A stretch of DNA of 13,369 bases. Origin: Peptococcaceae bacterium UBA2264. GTDB lineage: Bacteria; Bacillota; Desulfitobacteriia; Desulfitobacteriales; Desulfitobacteriaceae. A model generated the notes under the pieces. The model saw only the letters and a list, made by a program, of their open reading frames with translations, was not told the origin of the DNA and searched no databases. Within the stretch, counting starts at the first letter, position 1; each line of letters begins with the position of its first letter. This document shows, in pieces, positions 1 to 7,670 of this stretch. Made by a program: the position numbers and the translations under genes. The stretch covers positions 1 to 13,369 of the forward strand of contig DDXI01000189.1 of assembly GCA_002347475.1 (NCBI GenBank), read 5' to 3'.

Positions 1-706
1 AGTCCAGGGTCAAAGTCAGATTATTCCCCGGCTCAGGGGGATCTATCTGATGCAGAGTTTCCGGAATTAAAACAGAACCAGTATCCTGTTCTTGTGATTT
101 ATAACCTGCTTTGCCATATAATTCCTTATCATAAAAAGCTTCTATCCCTTCAACACCGTGGCCGCTCCTGTTCACAATTCCCAAGACAGATGCACAAAGC
201 CGGTCCATAGGATATACTCTTTTTTCCTCATCATTGAATCCTACCCCTGGTATATCCAACTTGTTGATCTCATCTATCTTACTGAGATCAACATAGTGAG
301 CCAGACTGACCCAGGAAGATTGATCATTACCCAGTTTATCTGCTATTACTTGGGGATCTGCTTCGATAATTGCTCCCAGTTTTTCAGCAATTTCAGGTAT
401 CGAAGATTTAATATGCTTTTTGTTTATCAAGGTATTCAGAGTTTTGGGATCTGCATAAACCTCTTTCACTGGGATACTTTGGGCCAAAATATTTCCTTGG
501 GCATCGAAGATTATTCCTCTTTCCGGAAATATGGTTTGATCTTTTGTCCGTCTTTCGATACCTTTGGCCTTCAAGTCAGAGGCTTGAACAACTTGAAGCA
601 CGACCAAACGGGAAACAACCAGAATAATTATTAAAGTCAGAATAGCTGGAACCCAATATGCTCTGGAAAAATAAGCTGTCTTTCTTCTTTTTTTGCGTTT
701 AGCCAA
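1..706 (-). CDS. Class B penicillin-binding protein, N-terminal part (runs off left edge)
   Basis: Reading the minus strand from a TTG at 706 gives 235 open codons to the window edge. A basic N-terminus (AKRKKRRK) is followed by one membrane anchor at about residues 17-40. The class B PBP pedestal/dimerisation domain then starts with ERGIIFDAQGNILA (62-75), the family's usual R-G-x-I-x-D-x-x-G-x-x-L-A motif. Later GHGVEGIEAFYDKELYGKAG (182-201) matches the G-x-E-x-x-Y-D-x-x-L-x-G motif of FtsI/SpoVD/PbpB proteins. The catalytic transpeptidase domain (SxxK, SxN, KTG) would lie outside the window. In this family the protein cross-links septal or spore peptidoglycan outside the membrane. The TTG start is supported by a purine-rich ribosome site just upstream and an in-frame TGA seven codons before it. 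It begins 53 bp after larC with no visible terminator, so co-transcription is likely. Whether it is FtsI-like or SpoVD-like cannot be told from this part. Confidence 0.88.
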   Translation of the reverse strand, partial: MAKRKKRRKTAYFSRAYWVPAILTLIIILVVSRLVVLQVVQASDLKAKGIERRTKDQTIFPERGIIFDAQGNILAQSIPVKEVYADPKTLNTLINKKHIKSSIPEIAEKLGAIIEADPQVIADKLGNDQSSWVSLAHYVDLSKIDEINKLDIPGVGFNDEEKRVYPMDRLCASVLGIVNRSGHGVEGIEAFYDKELYGKAGYKSQEQDTGSVLIPETLHQIDPPEPGNNLTLTLD

Positions 707-712
707 ATAGAT

Positions 713-723
713 CCCTTCTCCTC
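713..723 (-). promoter_or_regulatory. Ribosome binding site fixing the TTG start of the PBP gene
   Basis: On the minus strand GAGGAGAAGGG ends 6 bases before the TTG at 706. No ATG or GTG start is available nearby in this frame, so this site decides the start. Confidence 0.7.
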
Positions 724-759
724 GTCAATAACATCAACCAATAGAATATATCGGTTATA

Positions 760-1476
760 TCACACTTGCCCCAGAACACCTCTGAGGATATTGGGCAGGC
801 CGTAATTATTCTTACCGGCACCATAGCCAACCTTAAGAATTCTCATATTGGGAAATGGAGTTTGTTGGGCTAAAATCGAAATTATGGCCGCAGCTGTTGG
901 TGTTACAAGTTCTCCGGTGACACCTGATTCCGCAAATTCAAAACCGGCTAAAAGCTCCAGGGTTGCCGGGGCCGGGACAGGCAGGATGCCGTGAGCACAT
1001 TTAACAAATCCTCTCGACCAGGGCAGGGCAGAAACACAGATTTTTTCAATTGCCAATTGTTCAATGGCCAGGCAGGTTCCAATAATATCTGCCAGGGAAT
1101 CAACAGCACCTACTTCATGGAAGTGCACATCCTCGATTGCTATGCCATGAATTTTAGCTTCGGCTGCAGCTAAAGCCCGGAAAATTTGCAAGGAATCAGT
1201 CCTGACTTTGGCCGGTATGGTCTCCTTGTCAATCAATTTTTCGATATCTGCCAGACGACGATGCTGATGTTCGTCTGTGTTTAACAACACTACATTAACA
1301 TCAATTGCCTGAATACCTTGAATCAGGGGTAATGTAATTTCCAGTTTAAAAGAGTCGAGTCCCAGAGAATAAAGCTGGTCAGTTATAACAAGAGGATCGG
1401 CGCCCAGGGCGATTAAGGAAGCGAGAGCCATATCTCCGCTGATGCCGGCAAAAACATCCCAGTACAAGGTGCGCAA
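760..1476 (-). CDS. larC: LarC N-terminal domain only (nickel-pincer cofactor biosynthesis)
   Basis: LarC is the CTP-dependent cyclometallase that inserts nickel into the pyridinium dithiocarboxylate nucleotide to finish the nickel-pincer cofactor of lactate racemase and related enzymes. Family signatures are clear: YWDVFAGISGDM (5-16), DVHFHEVGAVDSLADIIG (116-133), AHGILPVPAPATLELL (161-176), GELVTPTAAA (188-197) and GYGAGKNNYGLPNILR (217-232). The protein is 238 residues, while full-length members are about 400. It stops right after the PNILR block, where the C-terminal domain (LarC2, the CTP-binding part in Lactobacillus plantarum) would begin. In L. plantarum the two halves are joined by a programmed ribosomal frameshift, but here only 53 bp separate the stop from the next gene, so no LarC2 can follow. 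The start is TTG, with AAGGGGG 8 bases upstream. It lies 33 bp after larB, in the same operon. Identity is firm; activity of this half alone is unknown. Confidence 0.9.
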   Translation of the reverse strand: MRTLYWDVFAGISGDMALASLIALGADPLVITDQLYSLGLDSFKLEITLPLIQGIQAIDVNVVLLNTDEHQHRRLADIEKLIDKETIPAKVRTDSLQIFRALAAAEAKIHGIAIEDVHFHEVGAVDSLADIIGTCLAIEQLAIEKICVSALPWSRGFVKCAHGILPVPAPATLELLAGFEFAESGVTGELVTPTAAAIISILAQQTPFPNMRILKVGYGAGKNNYGLPNILRGVLGQV

Positions 1477-1484
1477 ATTTAGAA

Positions 1485-1491
1485 CCCCCTT
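1485..1491 (-). promoter_or_regulatory. Ribosome binding site for larC
   Basis: AAGGGGG on the minus strand lies 8 bases before the TTG at 1476 and supports that codon as the larC start. Confidence 0.6.
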
Positions 1492-1509
1492 AAAAGCTGT
1501 CAGGAATAA

Positions 1510-2292
1510 TTATTCAGCAAGTTGATTATTACTATTGCCGGCCAGGATCCGGCGAACAATAGCAGAAGCCAAAGCTGCAGCCCCATAGCCATTGTCAATA
1601 TTAACGACTCCCACACCGGCCGCACAGCTGTTCAGCATGCTTAACAGGGCAGATAGTCCCTGGAAATTAGCTCCGTAACCAATACTGGTGGGAACAGCAA
1701 TAACCGGCTGTTCAACCAAACCTCCAACGACACTGGCCAATGCGCCCTCCATACCGGCTACAACGATTATAACCTCGGCTTGTTCTAAAAGATAGCGTTT
1801 ATGAAGCAAACGGTGTATTCCGGATACCCCGACATCAACAAGCATTTCAGTCTCATGACCTAAATAACGCGCTGTTAACCATGCTTCCTGGGCAACAGCC
1901 AAATCCGCTGTCCCGGCAGTGATTATTAATATCTGTCCTTTCATGGTTGGTTCAGACAAAGGATGGAGAATAAAGCAGCGAGCTAAAGAATCATAATGAG
2001 CATCGGGGAAATGTTGTAAAACGAGTTCGGCTTTGTCCGGTTCTAGTCTGGTTGCCAAAACATTGGAATTGTGCACATCCAAATGCCTAATAATGGTTAT
2101 TATATGTTCGGTTTCCTTCCCCTGGCAAAAAACAACTTCTGCCTGACCGGTCCGAACCGAACGGTGATGGTCCAGACAGGCAAACCCTACGTTTTCATAC
2201 GGTAATATTTTAAGTTGCTTAAATGCTTCCTCGATAGTAAGCAGACCTGATAATACTGCTTGCAGGATATATCTGATATTTTCCTCCATCAT
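1510..2292 (-). CDS. larB: LarB, nicotinate adenine dinucleotide carboxylase/hydrolase
   Basis: LarB starts nickel-pincer cofactor synthesis by carboxylating and hydrolysing nicotinic acid adenine dinucleotide to pyridinium-3,5-biscarboxylic acid mononucleotide. The 260-residue length is normal. The N-terminal part carries the family's D-x-x-R-x-x-R-x-G segment (DHHRSVRTG, 41-49). The C-terminal half is the PurE-like carboxylase domain, with ITAGTADLAVAQEA (124-137), VDVGVSGIHRLL (152-163), VVAGMEGALASVVGGL (177-192) and PTSIGYGANFQGLSALL (201-217). Cys223 in LNSCAAGVGVVNIDNG (220-235) is the likely counterpart of the cysteine known to bind the substrate covalently in L. plantarum LarB (positional inference). 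The first of two adjacent ATG codons is preceded by GGAAAGG about 11 bases upstream. It is the first gene of the unit larB-larC-PBP. The other two cofactor proteins (LarE, the Ni-dependent racemase LarA) and nickel transporters are not in the window. Confidence 0.93.
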   Translation of the reverse strand: MMEENIRYILQAVLSGLLTIEEAFKQLKILPYENVGFACLDHHRSVRTGQAEVVFCQGKETEHIITIIRHLDVHNSNVLATRLEPDKAELVLQHFPDAHYDSLARCFILHPLSEPTMKGQILIITAGTADLAVAQEAWLTARYLGHETEMLVDVGVSGIHRLLHKRYLLEQAEVIIVVAGMEGALASVVGGLVEQPVIAVPTSIGYGANFQGLSALLSMLNSCAAGVGVVNIDNGYGAAALASAIVRRILAGNSNNQLAE

Positions 2293-2333
2293 AATATGTT
2301 TTACCTTTCCAAGTTAATCAGATATTCATACAT

Positions 2334-2362
2334 ATTTTATCTGAAGATTTTGGACCTGTCTA
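2334..2362 (-). promoter_or_regulatory. Probable sigma-A promoter of larB-larC-PBP
   Basis: On the minus strand the -35 box TAGACA (2357-2362, five of six matches to TTGACA) and the -10 box TAAAAT (2334-2339, five of six matches) are separated by exactly 17 bases. Transcription would start near 2327, leaving a leader of about 35 bases before larB. No operator-like repeat is evident next to it. Confidence 0.65.
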
Positions 2363-2479
2363 TTGATATAACCAATCATTATTCAGCCGAATACCTCTTG
2401 AAACATTTGTAAAATTCCGGATTGCTTTATAAAATATAAGGAACATAATTTGAGATTCTTATGCAAAAATATTTTTCTG

Positions 2480-2498
2480 GATTTGTTCAGGACAAATC
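2480..2498 (-). terminator. Weak hairpin after trxB, possible terminator
   Basis: Just 10 bases beyond the trxB stop, the minus strand has a 7-bp stem (GATTTGT/ACAAATC) with a 5-base loop, followed by CAGAAAAATATTTTTGC. The stem is AT-rich and the T-run is not immediately adjacent, so termination is plausible but weak. The rest of the trxB-larB gap (about 216 bp) holds only the larB promoter and AT-rich sequence. Confidence 0.35.
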
Positions 2499-2508
2499 AC
2501 CAAGGAAT

Positions 2509-3420
2509 TCAGCTCTTGCTTATAAATTTTTCAGCCTGAACTGCTGCCAAAGCGCCGTCACCCACGGCTGTGGCCACTTGTCGCACCAGTTTGTCACGAA
2601 TATCACCAGCTGCAAAAACACCGGGAATATTGGTCTGTAAAGCGGCATCTGTTTTAAGATAACCCTGTTCGTTGGCGGCCAGTTCTTTGCCGATAAATCC
2701 GGCATTAGGCTCAGTTCCCACATAAACAAAGACACCATCAGCTTTAATTTCCCGTATTTCAGAGCTGATCACGTTGCGAATGCGTACACCCTCAAGCTTG
2801 TCAGCCCCAAAAATTTCTTCAATAATATAATTTAATTCAAACCTTACTTTGGAATTATGCTGGGCTTGTTCTACAGCAATTTGGGCAGCTCGAAATTCAG
2901 GGCGGCGGTGAATGATGATAACCTCCTCAGCGAATCTGGTCAGATATACTCCTTCTTTTAAGGCAGCATCTCCGCCACCGACAACTATGACTTTTTTACC
3001 CTTGAAAAATGCCCCATCACAGGTGGCACAATAAGAAACACCACGGCCGCGAAAGGTATCTTCTCCGGGGACACCCAAATGACGTGGTTGGGAGCCGGAT
3101 GCAATTATTATTGTTCTGGTGCTAATAATACCTTCGCCCAGGATTACTTCTTTAATCTGCTCTTGAAGTTTGAGAGATTTTACCTCGGCAAAAATAAACT
3201 CAGCGTTAAACCTCAGGGCTTGCTGATAAAAAGAGTTCATTAACTCGTAGCCGCCTATACCTCCCGGAAAGCCCGGATAATTTTCGATTTTTTCCGTCAG
3301 AGCTGCCTGTCCGCCAGGCATAGCAAGTTCAATGATAACTGTTTTTAAGCCACTCCGCGCAGCGTATATTCCGGCTGTAAGCCCAGCCGGGCCTGCTCCT
3401 ATAATAACTACATCATACAT
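2509..3420 (-). CDS. trxB: Thioredoxin-disulfide reductase
   Basis: This FAD enzyme uses NADPH to reduce oxidised thioredoxin in the cytoplasm. Counting from the ATG at 3420, the protein has 303 residues, as usual for the low-molecular-weight class. It shows the FAD-binding GAGPAG motif (8-13), the redox-active CATC in SYCATCDGAFF (129-139), a second dinucleotide fold GGGDAA (148-153), the NADPH-phosphate motif HRRPEFR (171-177) and the FAD-binding FAAGD (269-273). The intact HRRxxxR motif argues for NADPH dependence, not one of the ferredoxin- or flavin-dependent look-alikes. An upstream in-frame TTG at 3444 would add eight residues but has no ribosome site, whereas GGGAG lies 10 bases before the ATG. 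No trxA is adjacent. It is transcribed divergently from the UPF0182 gene. Confidence 0.95.
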   Translation of the reverse strand: MYDVVIIGAGPAGLTAGIYAARSGLKTVIIELAMPGGQAALTEKIENYPGFPGGIGGYELMNSFYQQALRFNAEFIFAEVKSLKLQEQIKEVILGEGIISTRTIIIASGSQPRHLGVPGEDTFRGRGVSYCATCDGAFFKGKKVIVVGGGDAALKEGVYLTRFAEEVIIIHRRPEFRAAQIAVEQAQHNSKVRFELNYIIEEIFGADKLEGVRIRNVISSEIREIKADGVFVYVGTEPNAGFIGKELAANEQGYLKTDAALQTNIPGVFAAGDIRDKLVRQVATAVGDGALAAVQAEKFISKS

Positions 3421-3479
3421 CTTGCCAACACTCCCAACTTTCAATTAACAGGTTTCGAGACAAACAGTGAACTGTATGG

Positions 3480-3488
3480 ATTATATCA
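3480..3488 (-). promoter_or_regulatory. Extended -10 promoter element for trxB
   Basis: The minus strand reads TGATATAAT, a perfect TATAAT with the TG of an extended -10 element. No good -35 box lies 16-18 bases upstream, which extended -10 promoters often tolerate. A start near 3473 would give a leader of about 53 bases before the trxB ATG. Confidence 0.5.
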
Positions 3489-3540
3489 ATAAATTAAAGG
3501 TAATGCAGCCTGCTTCGAAGAATACTAATACTATTGTAAT

Positions 3541-3564
3541 ATATTTGTTTTCATTAACAAATAT
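3541..3564. repeat. 9-bp perfect inverted repeat in the trxB/UPF0182 divergent region
   Basis: ATATTTGTT (3541-3549) and its exact reverse complement AACAAATAT (3556-3564) flank a 6-base spacer. It lies between the two divergent genes and upstream of the UPF0182 ribosome site. It could be an operator or a leader hairpin. AT-rich intergenic DNA also produces such repeats by chance. Confidence 0.4.
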
Positions 3565-3592
3565 CCTGTATCAGGTAAATTAAATTAATATC

Positions 3593-3598
3593 AGGAGG
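3593..3598 (+). promoter_or_regulatory. Consensus ribosome binding site for the UPF0182 gene
   Basis: A full AGGAGG lies 8 bases before the TTG at 3607 and fixes this non-ATG codon as the start. The next in-frame ATG is 36 codons later and would delete the first membrane segment and the conserved WFKDLGY block. Confidence 0.8.
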
Positions 3599-3606
3599 AG
3601 ATTATT

Positions 3607-6363
3607 TTGAGACGCTATACTAAAATTATAATCTTAATAGTCCTTTTACTTGGGCTGCTGACCTGGTTAAGCGGATTCTATGAGGACTGGCTCTGGTTTA
3701 AGGATCTGGGATATATGCAATTATTTTGGATTCCTCTTGTCAGCAAATTATTGATTCAGCTGGTTAATGGGACAATCCTATTTGCTTTCATTGCAGCAAC
3801 TCTTCTCTCGATTCGCCACGCGATTGTTACTTTCATCAACGATCGCCTGAAAAACCGTCTTCATCTGGTTGAAGATCTTAACAGACCGATATTCAGTCTG
3901 AGTCAGAAGAAAGTAACTGTCTGGCTGATAGTTTTTTCTGCTTTAATTAGTTATGGTATCAGTTTTATAACAGGATATACAGGCTGGTTAGAGGTGTTAA
4001 CTTTCATTCATGCTACTCCCTTTAACAAAGTTGACCCCGTTTTTGAGCAAGATCTGGCATTTTACTTTTTTAAACTGCCCTTTTTGCAGACTATCTACAA
4101 CGCTTTTTTTGGACCTTTATTTCTTCTAACTTTTTTCACCGCGCTCTTTTATATTATCACCGGAGTTTTACGTTTCCATTCTATCAGGCTATGGCAAGCA
4201 AATGCTGTGGAGATCAATCTGGCTGCCAGAAAACATTTAGCCCTGTTGATTGGAATTCTCTTTATTTTTAAAGCCTATGGTTATTACCTGAACATTTACC
4301 AAATGATGTTTTCAGTGCATGGTCATGTCGTTGGCGCCGGTTATACGGATTTGAATGCTGTTTTACCGGCTCTGAAGATTCTTATCTTTCTAAGTATAGC
4401 AGGTTTTATCCTTGCCGGGTTAAGTATATTGCTTAAAGAAGTACGCTTAATAACTTTACCAATAATTGTTACTTTCGCAGCTGGTATTTTACTCTACAGT
4501 ATTTATCCCGCTCTTGTACAATCCCTGAGCGTTATACCCAATGAATTAGCAAAGGAAGCGCCCTATATCCAAAATGAAATTGCCTTGACCCGTTACGGCT
4601 ATGGTCTTGATAAGATTGAGGAACAGGATTATCCGGGGACTACAGCAATTACAATTGACAGTTTGAAAGCTAATCAGGAGACTTTAGACAATGTTCGTTT
4701 AAATGATGTTCGTCCTATGCTGCAAACCTACATTCAGAAACAAGGAATACGTCTGTATTATAAATTCAAGGATATCGATATTGACCGTTATGTAGTAAAT
4801 GGTAATTTTCGGCAGGTAATGCTTTCCGCTCGCGAATTATCGTCATCAGATCTGGATGCCAAGGCTCAGACATTTGTTAATACCCGTTTTAAATATACTC
4901 ATGGCTTTGGAGTATCTGCCTCTTTTGCCAATGCTGTAACTTCTGAAGGATTGCCTTCTTTTGCTATCAAGGATATTCCGCCGGTGACAGCTTATGAGGA
5001 ATTTAATCTTCAGGAGCCCAGAATTTATTATGGAGAATTAACCAATGACTGGGTTGTTGTCAATACCTCAGTGAAAGAATTTGATTATCCGCTCGGTAAC
5101 ACAAATGCCGAAAATAATTATCAGGGAAAAACGGGTATAGTATTGACTCCTTTTGCCAAACTGATGCTTTCCCTGCACCATGCGACTTACAAAATATATC
5201 TTGCTAACGAAGTCAATCCTCAGAGCCGCTTTCTGGTAAACCGTAATATTAAAGATAGAGTGCGAAAATTAGCTCCCTTTTTATCTTATGATGCCGATCC
5301 CTATATAGTCATTGATAATGGACGTTTAAAATGGATCATTGATGCCTATACCACTTCAACTCAAATGCCTTATGCCAGTCAATATGATGAGCAGAATTTT
5401 AATTATATCCGTAATTCAGTTAAAGTTGTTCTGGATGCTAATGATGGAACAGTCGATTTCTTCGTTTCCGACACTCAAGATCCGATTTTACAGACTTATA
5501 TGCGGATTTTCCCGGGTGTATTCAAAGATTTGTCTCTGATGCCCGCCTCTCTGAAAGCCCATTTGCGTTATCCGGAAACCCTTTTCAAGGTTCAGGCTAA
5601 TATGTTAAAAACATTTCACATGACAGACTCTGCAGTTTTCTATAATAAAGAAGATGCCTGGGATATAGCCAAAGAACTATTTGAAGCAGGCCCTCAAAAT
5701 ATCGAACCCTATTACACTGTGTTAAAAATCCCAGGTAATGATAAGCCGGAAATGGTTTTGATGCTGCCCTTCACGCCCGCCTCCAGTGAAACGAATACCC
5801 GTAATAATATGGTCTCCTGGATGTGTGCCCGGATGGATGGGGATAAGTACGGTCAGCTGCTGCTCTATAAACTGCCGAAAAGCACAGAAATTGACGGGCC
5901 TTTGCAGATAGAATCCCGTATCGATCAAGACCCGGAGATATCCAAACAACTTGCCTTATGGGATCAGAAAGGTTCCAGTGTTATCAGAGGCAACTTATTG
6001 GCTATGCCAGTGGGCGGAAATTTCCTTTATGTCGAACCGATCTATTTGCAGTCAGAAAAAGGCGGCAGTATTCCGGAGATGAAAAAGGTAGTCCTGGCAT
6101 ATCAGGATCATCTGGTAATGTCTGATAATTTAGGCCAGGCTTTGATAGAAATTTTTGGGGAAAATGCACCTCAGCCGGTGACCCTGGGGCAAGGCACTCC
6201 AGCAAGCCCTGCTACCCAGACACCTGAAGAACCTGCACCTGACGCAACAACCCCGGCCTTGATCCTGGAACAGATTAACCAGATACGTTCTATTCTGGAC
6301 AACCTGGAAACACAATTAGAGGCTCTATCCAGTGAACAATCAACTGAAACACCTGCCCAGTAA
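3607..6363 (+). CDS. UPF0182 family (COG1615) large membrane protein
   Basis: At 918 residues this has the normal size and build of UPF0182, a family without an established function. The N-terminal third has about seven membrane helices (roughly residues 5-23, 44-70, 103-125, 165-188, 211-230, 255-276, 282-305). The family's LWFKDLGYMQLFW block (29-41) lies just after the first helix. About 550 residues then form a soluble domain, probably outside the membrane, including GNTNAENNYQGKTGI and RNNMVSWMCARMDGDKYG. The tail is a Pro/Thr/Ala-rich linker (about 855-880) and a short predicted coiled coil (LILEQINQIRSILDNLETQL). TTG start with a consensus ribosome site. The glycosyltransferase gene starts 43 bp later on the same strand, which suggests co-transcription and an envelope-related role, but this is inference. 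Confidence 0.92.
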   Translation: MRRYTKIIILIVLLLGLLTWLSGFYEDWLWFKDLGYMQLFWIPLVSKLLIQLVNGTILFAFIAATLLSIRHAIVTFINDRLKNRLHLVEDLNRPIFSLSQKKVTVWLIVFSALISYGISFITGYTGWLEVLTFIHATPFNKVDPVFEQDLAFYFFKLPFLQTIYNAFFGPLFLLTFFTALFYIITGVLRFHSIRLWQANAVEINLAARKHLALLIGILFIFKAYGYYLNIYQMMFSVHGHVVGAGYTDLNAVLPALKILIFLSIAGFILAGLSILLKEVRLITLPIIVTFAAGILLYSIYPALVQSLSVIPNELAKEAPYIQNEIALTRYGYGLDKIEEQDYPGTTAITIDSLKANQETLDNVRLNDVRPMLQTYIQKQGIRLYYKFKDIDIDRYVVNGNFRQVMLSARELSSSDLDAKAQTFVNTRFKYTHGFGVSASFANAVTSEGLPSFAIKDIPPVTAYEEFNLQEPRIYYGELTNDWVVVNTSVKEFDYPLGNTNAENNYQGKTGIVLTPFAKLMLSLHHATYKIYLANEVNPQSRFLVNRNIKDRVRKLAPFLSYDADPYIVIDNGRLKWIIDAYTTSTQMPYASQYDEQNFNYIRNSVKVVLDANDGTVDFFVSDTQDPILQTYMRIFPGVFKDLSLMPASLKAHLRYPETLFKVQANMLKTFHMTDSAVFYNKEDAWDIAKELFEAGPQNIEPYYTVLKIPGNDKPEMVLMLPFTPASSETNTRNNMVSWMCARMDGDKYGQLLLYKLPKSTEIDGPLQIESRIDQDPEISKQLALWDQKGSSVIRGNLLAMPVGGNFLYVEPIYLQSEKGGSIPEMKKVVLAYQDHLVMSDNLGQALIEIFGENAPQPVTLGQGTPASPATQTPEEPAPDATTPALILEQINQIRSILDNLETQLEALSSEQSTETPAQ

Positions 6364-6406
6364 CATTTAATCAGACAGCAATAGCGATAGGTGTGATGAA
6401 ATAATA

Positions 6407-7600
6407 ATGTCGAGCAAGATGTCAGTGCGGGAGAACAGCAGTATGAAAACCTCAGACCGGCAAATAGTATGTTTTGGTGCAGCAGACTGGTCTGGTATGT
6501 ATGCCAGAGCTCAGCAATTAATGACCAGGTTTGCCGCTGCCGGTTTTCAGGTTCTTTATGTTAATCCTCCGATTACCTGGCTCTCTCCTCTCAAAAAACC
6601 GCTCTACTGGAAAACCCGTGTTTTCCAGATACCCAAATTGGAGGAAGTTTCTCCAGGAATTTTTGTTTATACTCCTTTTCCGCTTCTTCCATTTGCTAAC
6701 CTGCAGACCAGGATCAATAAATTAAATCAGTATTTTTTAGCACGGAAACTTAACAAGATTTCAAAGACATTGGAATTTAACAAACCAATCTTTTGGACCT
6801 ATCTGCCAAACAATGTTGATATCTTAAAATATTTGAGGTATTCCCTGCTGATTTATGATTGTGCTGACGAACATACTTCATTTCCAGGTTTTATTAATCC
6901 AGCAACAGTGTCTGAAATGGAAAACAGGCTTCTCAGCCAAGCCGAAATCGTTTTTGCTTCAGCCCAGGAACTATACAAAAAAAGGATTGGCACTTGTCGA
7001 TATATCCGGCTTATTAAAAACGGTGCTGATTTCAAGCACTTTCAACAAGTTCTGGAGGGAACACTGGTTTTACCTGAAGATATCTCTTCTCTTCCTAAAC
7101 CTATCATCGGCTATATAGGAGCCATCAGTACCTGGCTGGATCTGGAGCTGATTGAGGCCCTGGCAACAGCTTATCCGATGTGGTCAATTGTCATGATTGG
7201 GCCGCAGGATATTGATCTTTCCGCCCTGAAAATTCACAAAAATATATACTGGCTGGGACCCAAGCCTTATCAGATTCTTCCTGCCTATCTCCAGAACTTT
7301 GATCTTTGTCTGATTCCTTTTATCATCAATGGATTAACAGTCAATGTTAATCCAGTCAAACTCTATGAATATCTGGCTGCAGGCAAACCGGTGCTGACAA
7401 CTGCCTTACCTGAGGTTACGCAATTCTCAGACCATATAGCTATAGCTAAGACTAAAGCAGAATTTGTAACTTTGGCTGCCCAAGAAATTGCTGAAGATTG
7501 CAGCCTGAAAATACAATGTCGCCTGAAAATTGCTTTGGCTAATTCCTGGGATCTTCGCTTTGAACAAATGCTGCAAATCGTACTGGAAAAATCATCGTAA
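6407..7600 (+). CDS. GT-B glycosyltransferase, TuaH/GT4-like
   Basis: Of 397 residues, the N-terminal half shows GAADWSGMYARAQQLM (24-39) and YDCADE (150-155), typical of TuaH-like transferases. The C-terminal half has the GT4 nucleotide-sugar site: IKNGADFKHF (203-212), GYIGAI (235-240), MIGP (263-266) and NPVKLYEYLAAGKPV (315-329), with Glu321 in the position of the conserved sugar-nucleotide-binding glutamate. No membrane helix or signal peptide is seen, so it should act at the inner face of the membrane on a surface polysaccharide or glycolipid; donor and acceptor cannot be told. TuaH of Bacillus makes teichuronic acid, but no other tua gene is nearby. Start is uncertain: the ATG at 6443 (residue 13) has GGGAG 9 bases upstream and may be the real start, giving 385 residues. 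It is probably co-transcribed with UPF0182, and the hairpin at 7617-7652 follows. Confidence 0.85.
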   Translation: MSSKMSVRENSSMKTSDRQIVCFGAADWSGMYARAQQLMTRFAAAGFQVLYVNPPITWLSPLKKPLYWKTRVFQIPKLEEVSPGIFVYTPFPLLPFANLQTRINKLNQYFLARKLNKISKTLEFNKPIFWTYLPNNVDILKYLRYSLLIYDCADEHTSFPGFINPATVSEMENRLLSQAEIVFASAQELYKKRIGTCRYIRLIKNGADFKHFQQVLEGTLVLPEDISSLPKPIIGYIGAISTWLDLELIEALATAYPMWSIVMIGPQDIDLSALKIHKNIYWLGPKPYQILPAYLQNFDLCLIPFIINGLTVNVNPVKLYEYLAAGKPVLTTALPEVTQFSDHIAIAKTKAEFVTLAAQEIAEDCSLKIQCRLKIALANSWDLRFEQMLQIVLEKSS

Positions 7601-7616
7601 TACAGGAGTTATGATA

Positions 7617-7652
7617 AATTAAGAGAGTACCACATAAGGTACTCTCTTAATT
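7617..7652. terminator. Bidirectional terminator hairpin between convergent genes
   Basis: A perfect 15-bp inverted repeat (7617-7631 and 7638-7652) encloses the 6-base loop ACATAA. It starts 16 bp after the glycosyltransferase stop and ends 18 bp before the stop of the convergent gene. On each strand the stem itself ends in AATT, but a long T-run is missing, so termination strength is uncertain. Confidence 0.75.
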
Positions 7653-7670
7653 ACTTCTTAAAATATGTTT

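Noticed and set aside
158..634. Plus-strand open frame of 158 codons
   Set aside because: It lies opposite the PBP gene, whose minus-strand frame has clear family motifs. The plus-strand product has no recognisable domain.
707..775. Programmed frameshift extending larC into LarC2, as in L. plantarum
   Set aside because: Only 53 bp separate the larC stop from the PBP start, no slippery heptamer is seen, and no LarC2-like sequence follows in any frame.
2293..2508. Riboswitch or small gene in the trxB-larB gap
   Set aside because: The larB leader after the predicted start is only about 35 bases, and the rest is AT-rich with no conserved fold or coding frame that I can recognise.
3421..3444. 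TTG at 3444 as the trxB start
   Set aside because: It has no ribosome site, and the eight added residues precede the normal first strand of the FAD fold. The ATG at 3420 fits better.
5722..6315. Minus-strand short open frames inside the UPF0182 gene
   Set aside because: They are shadows of a long coding gene with consistent family features on the plus strand.
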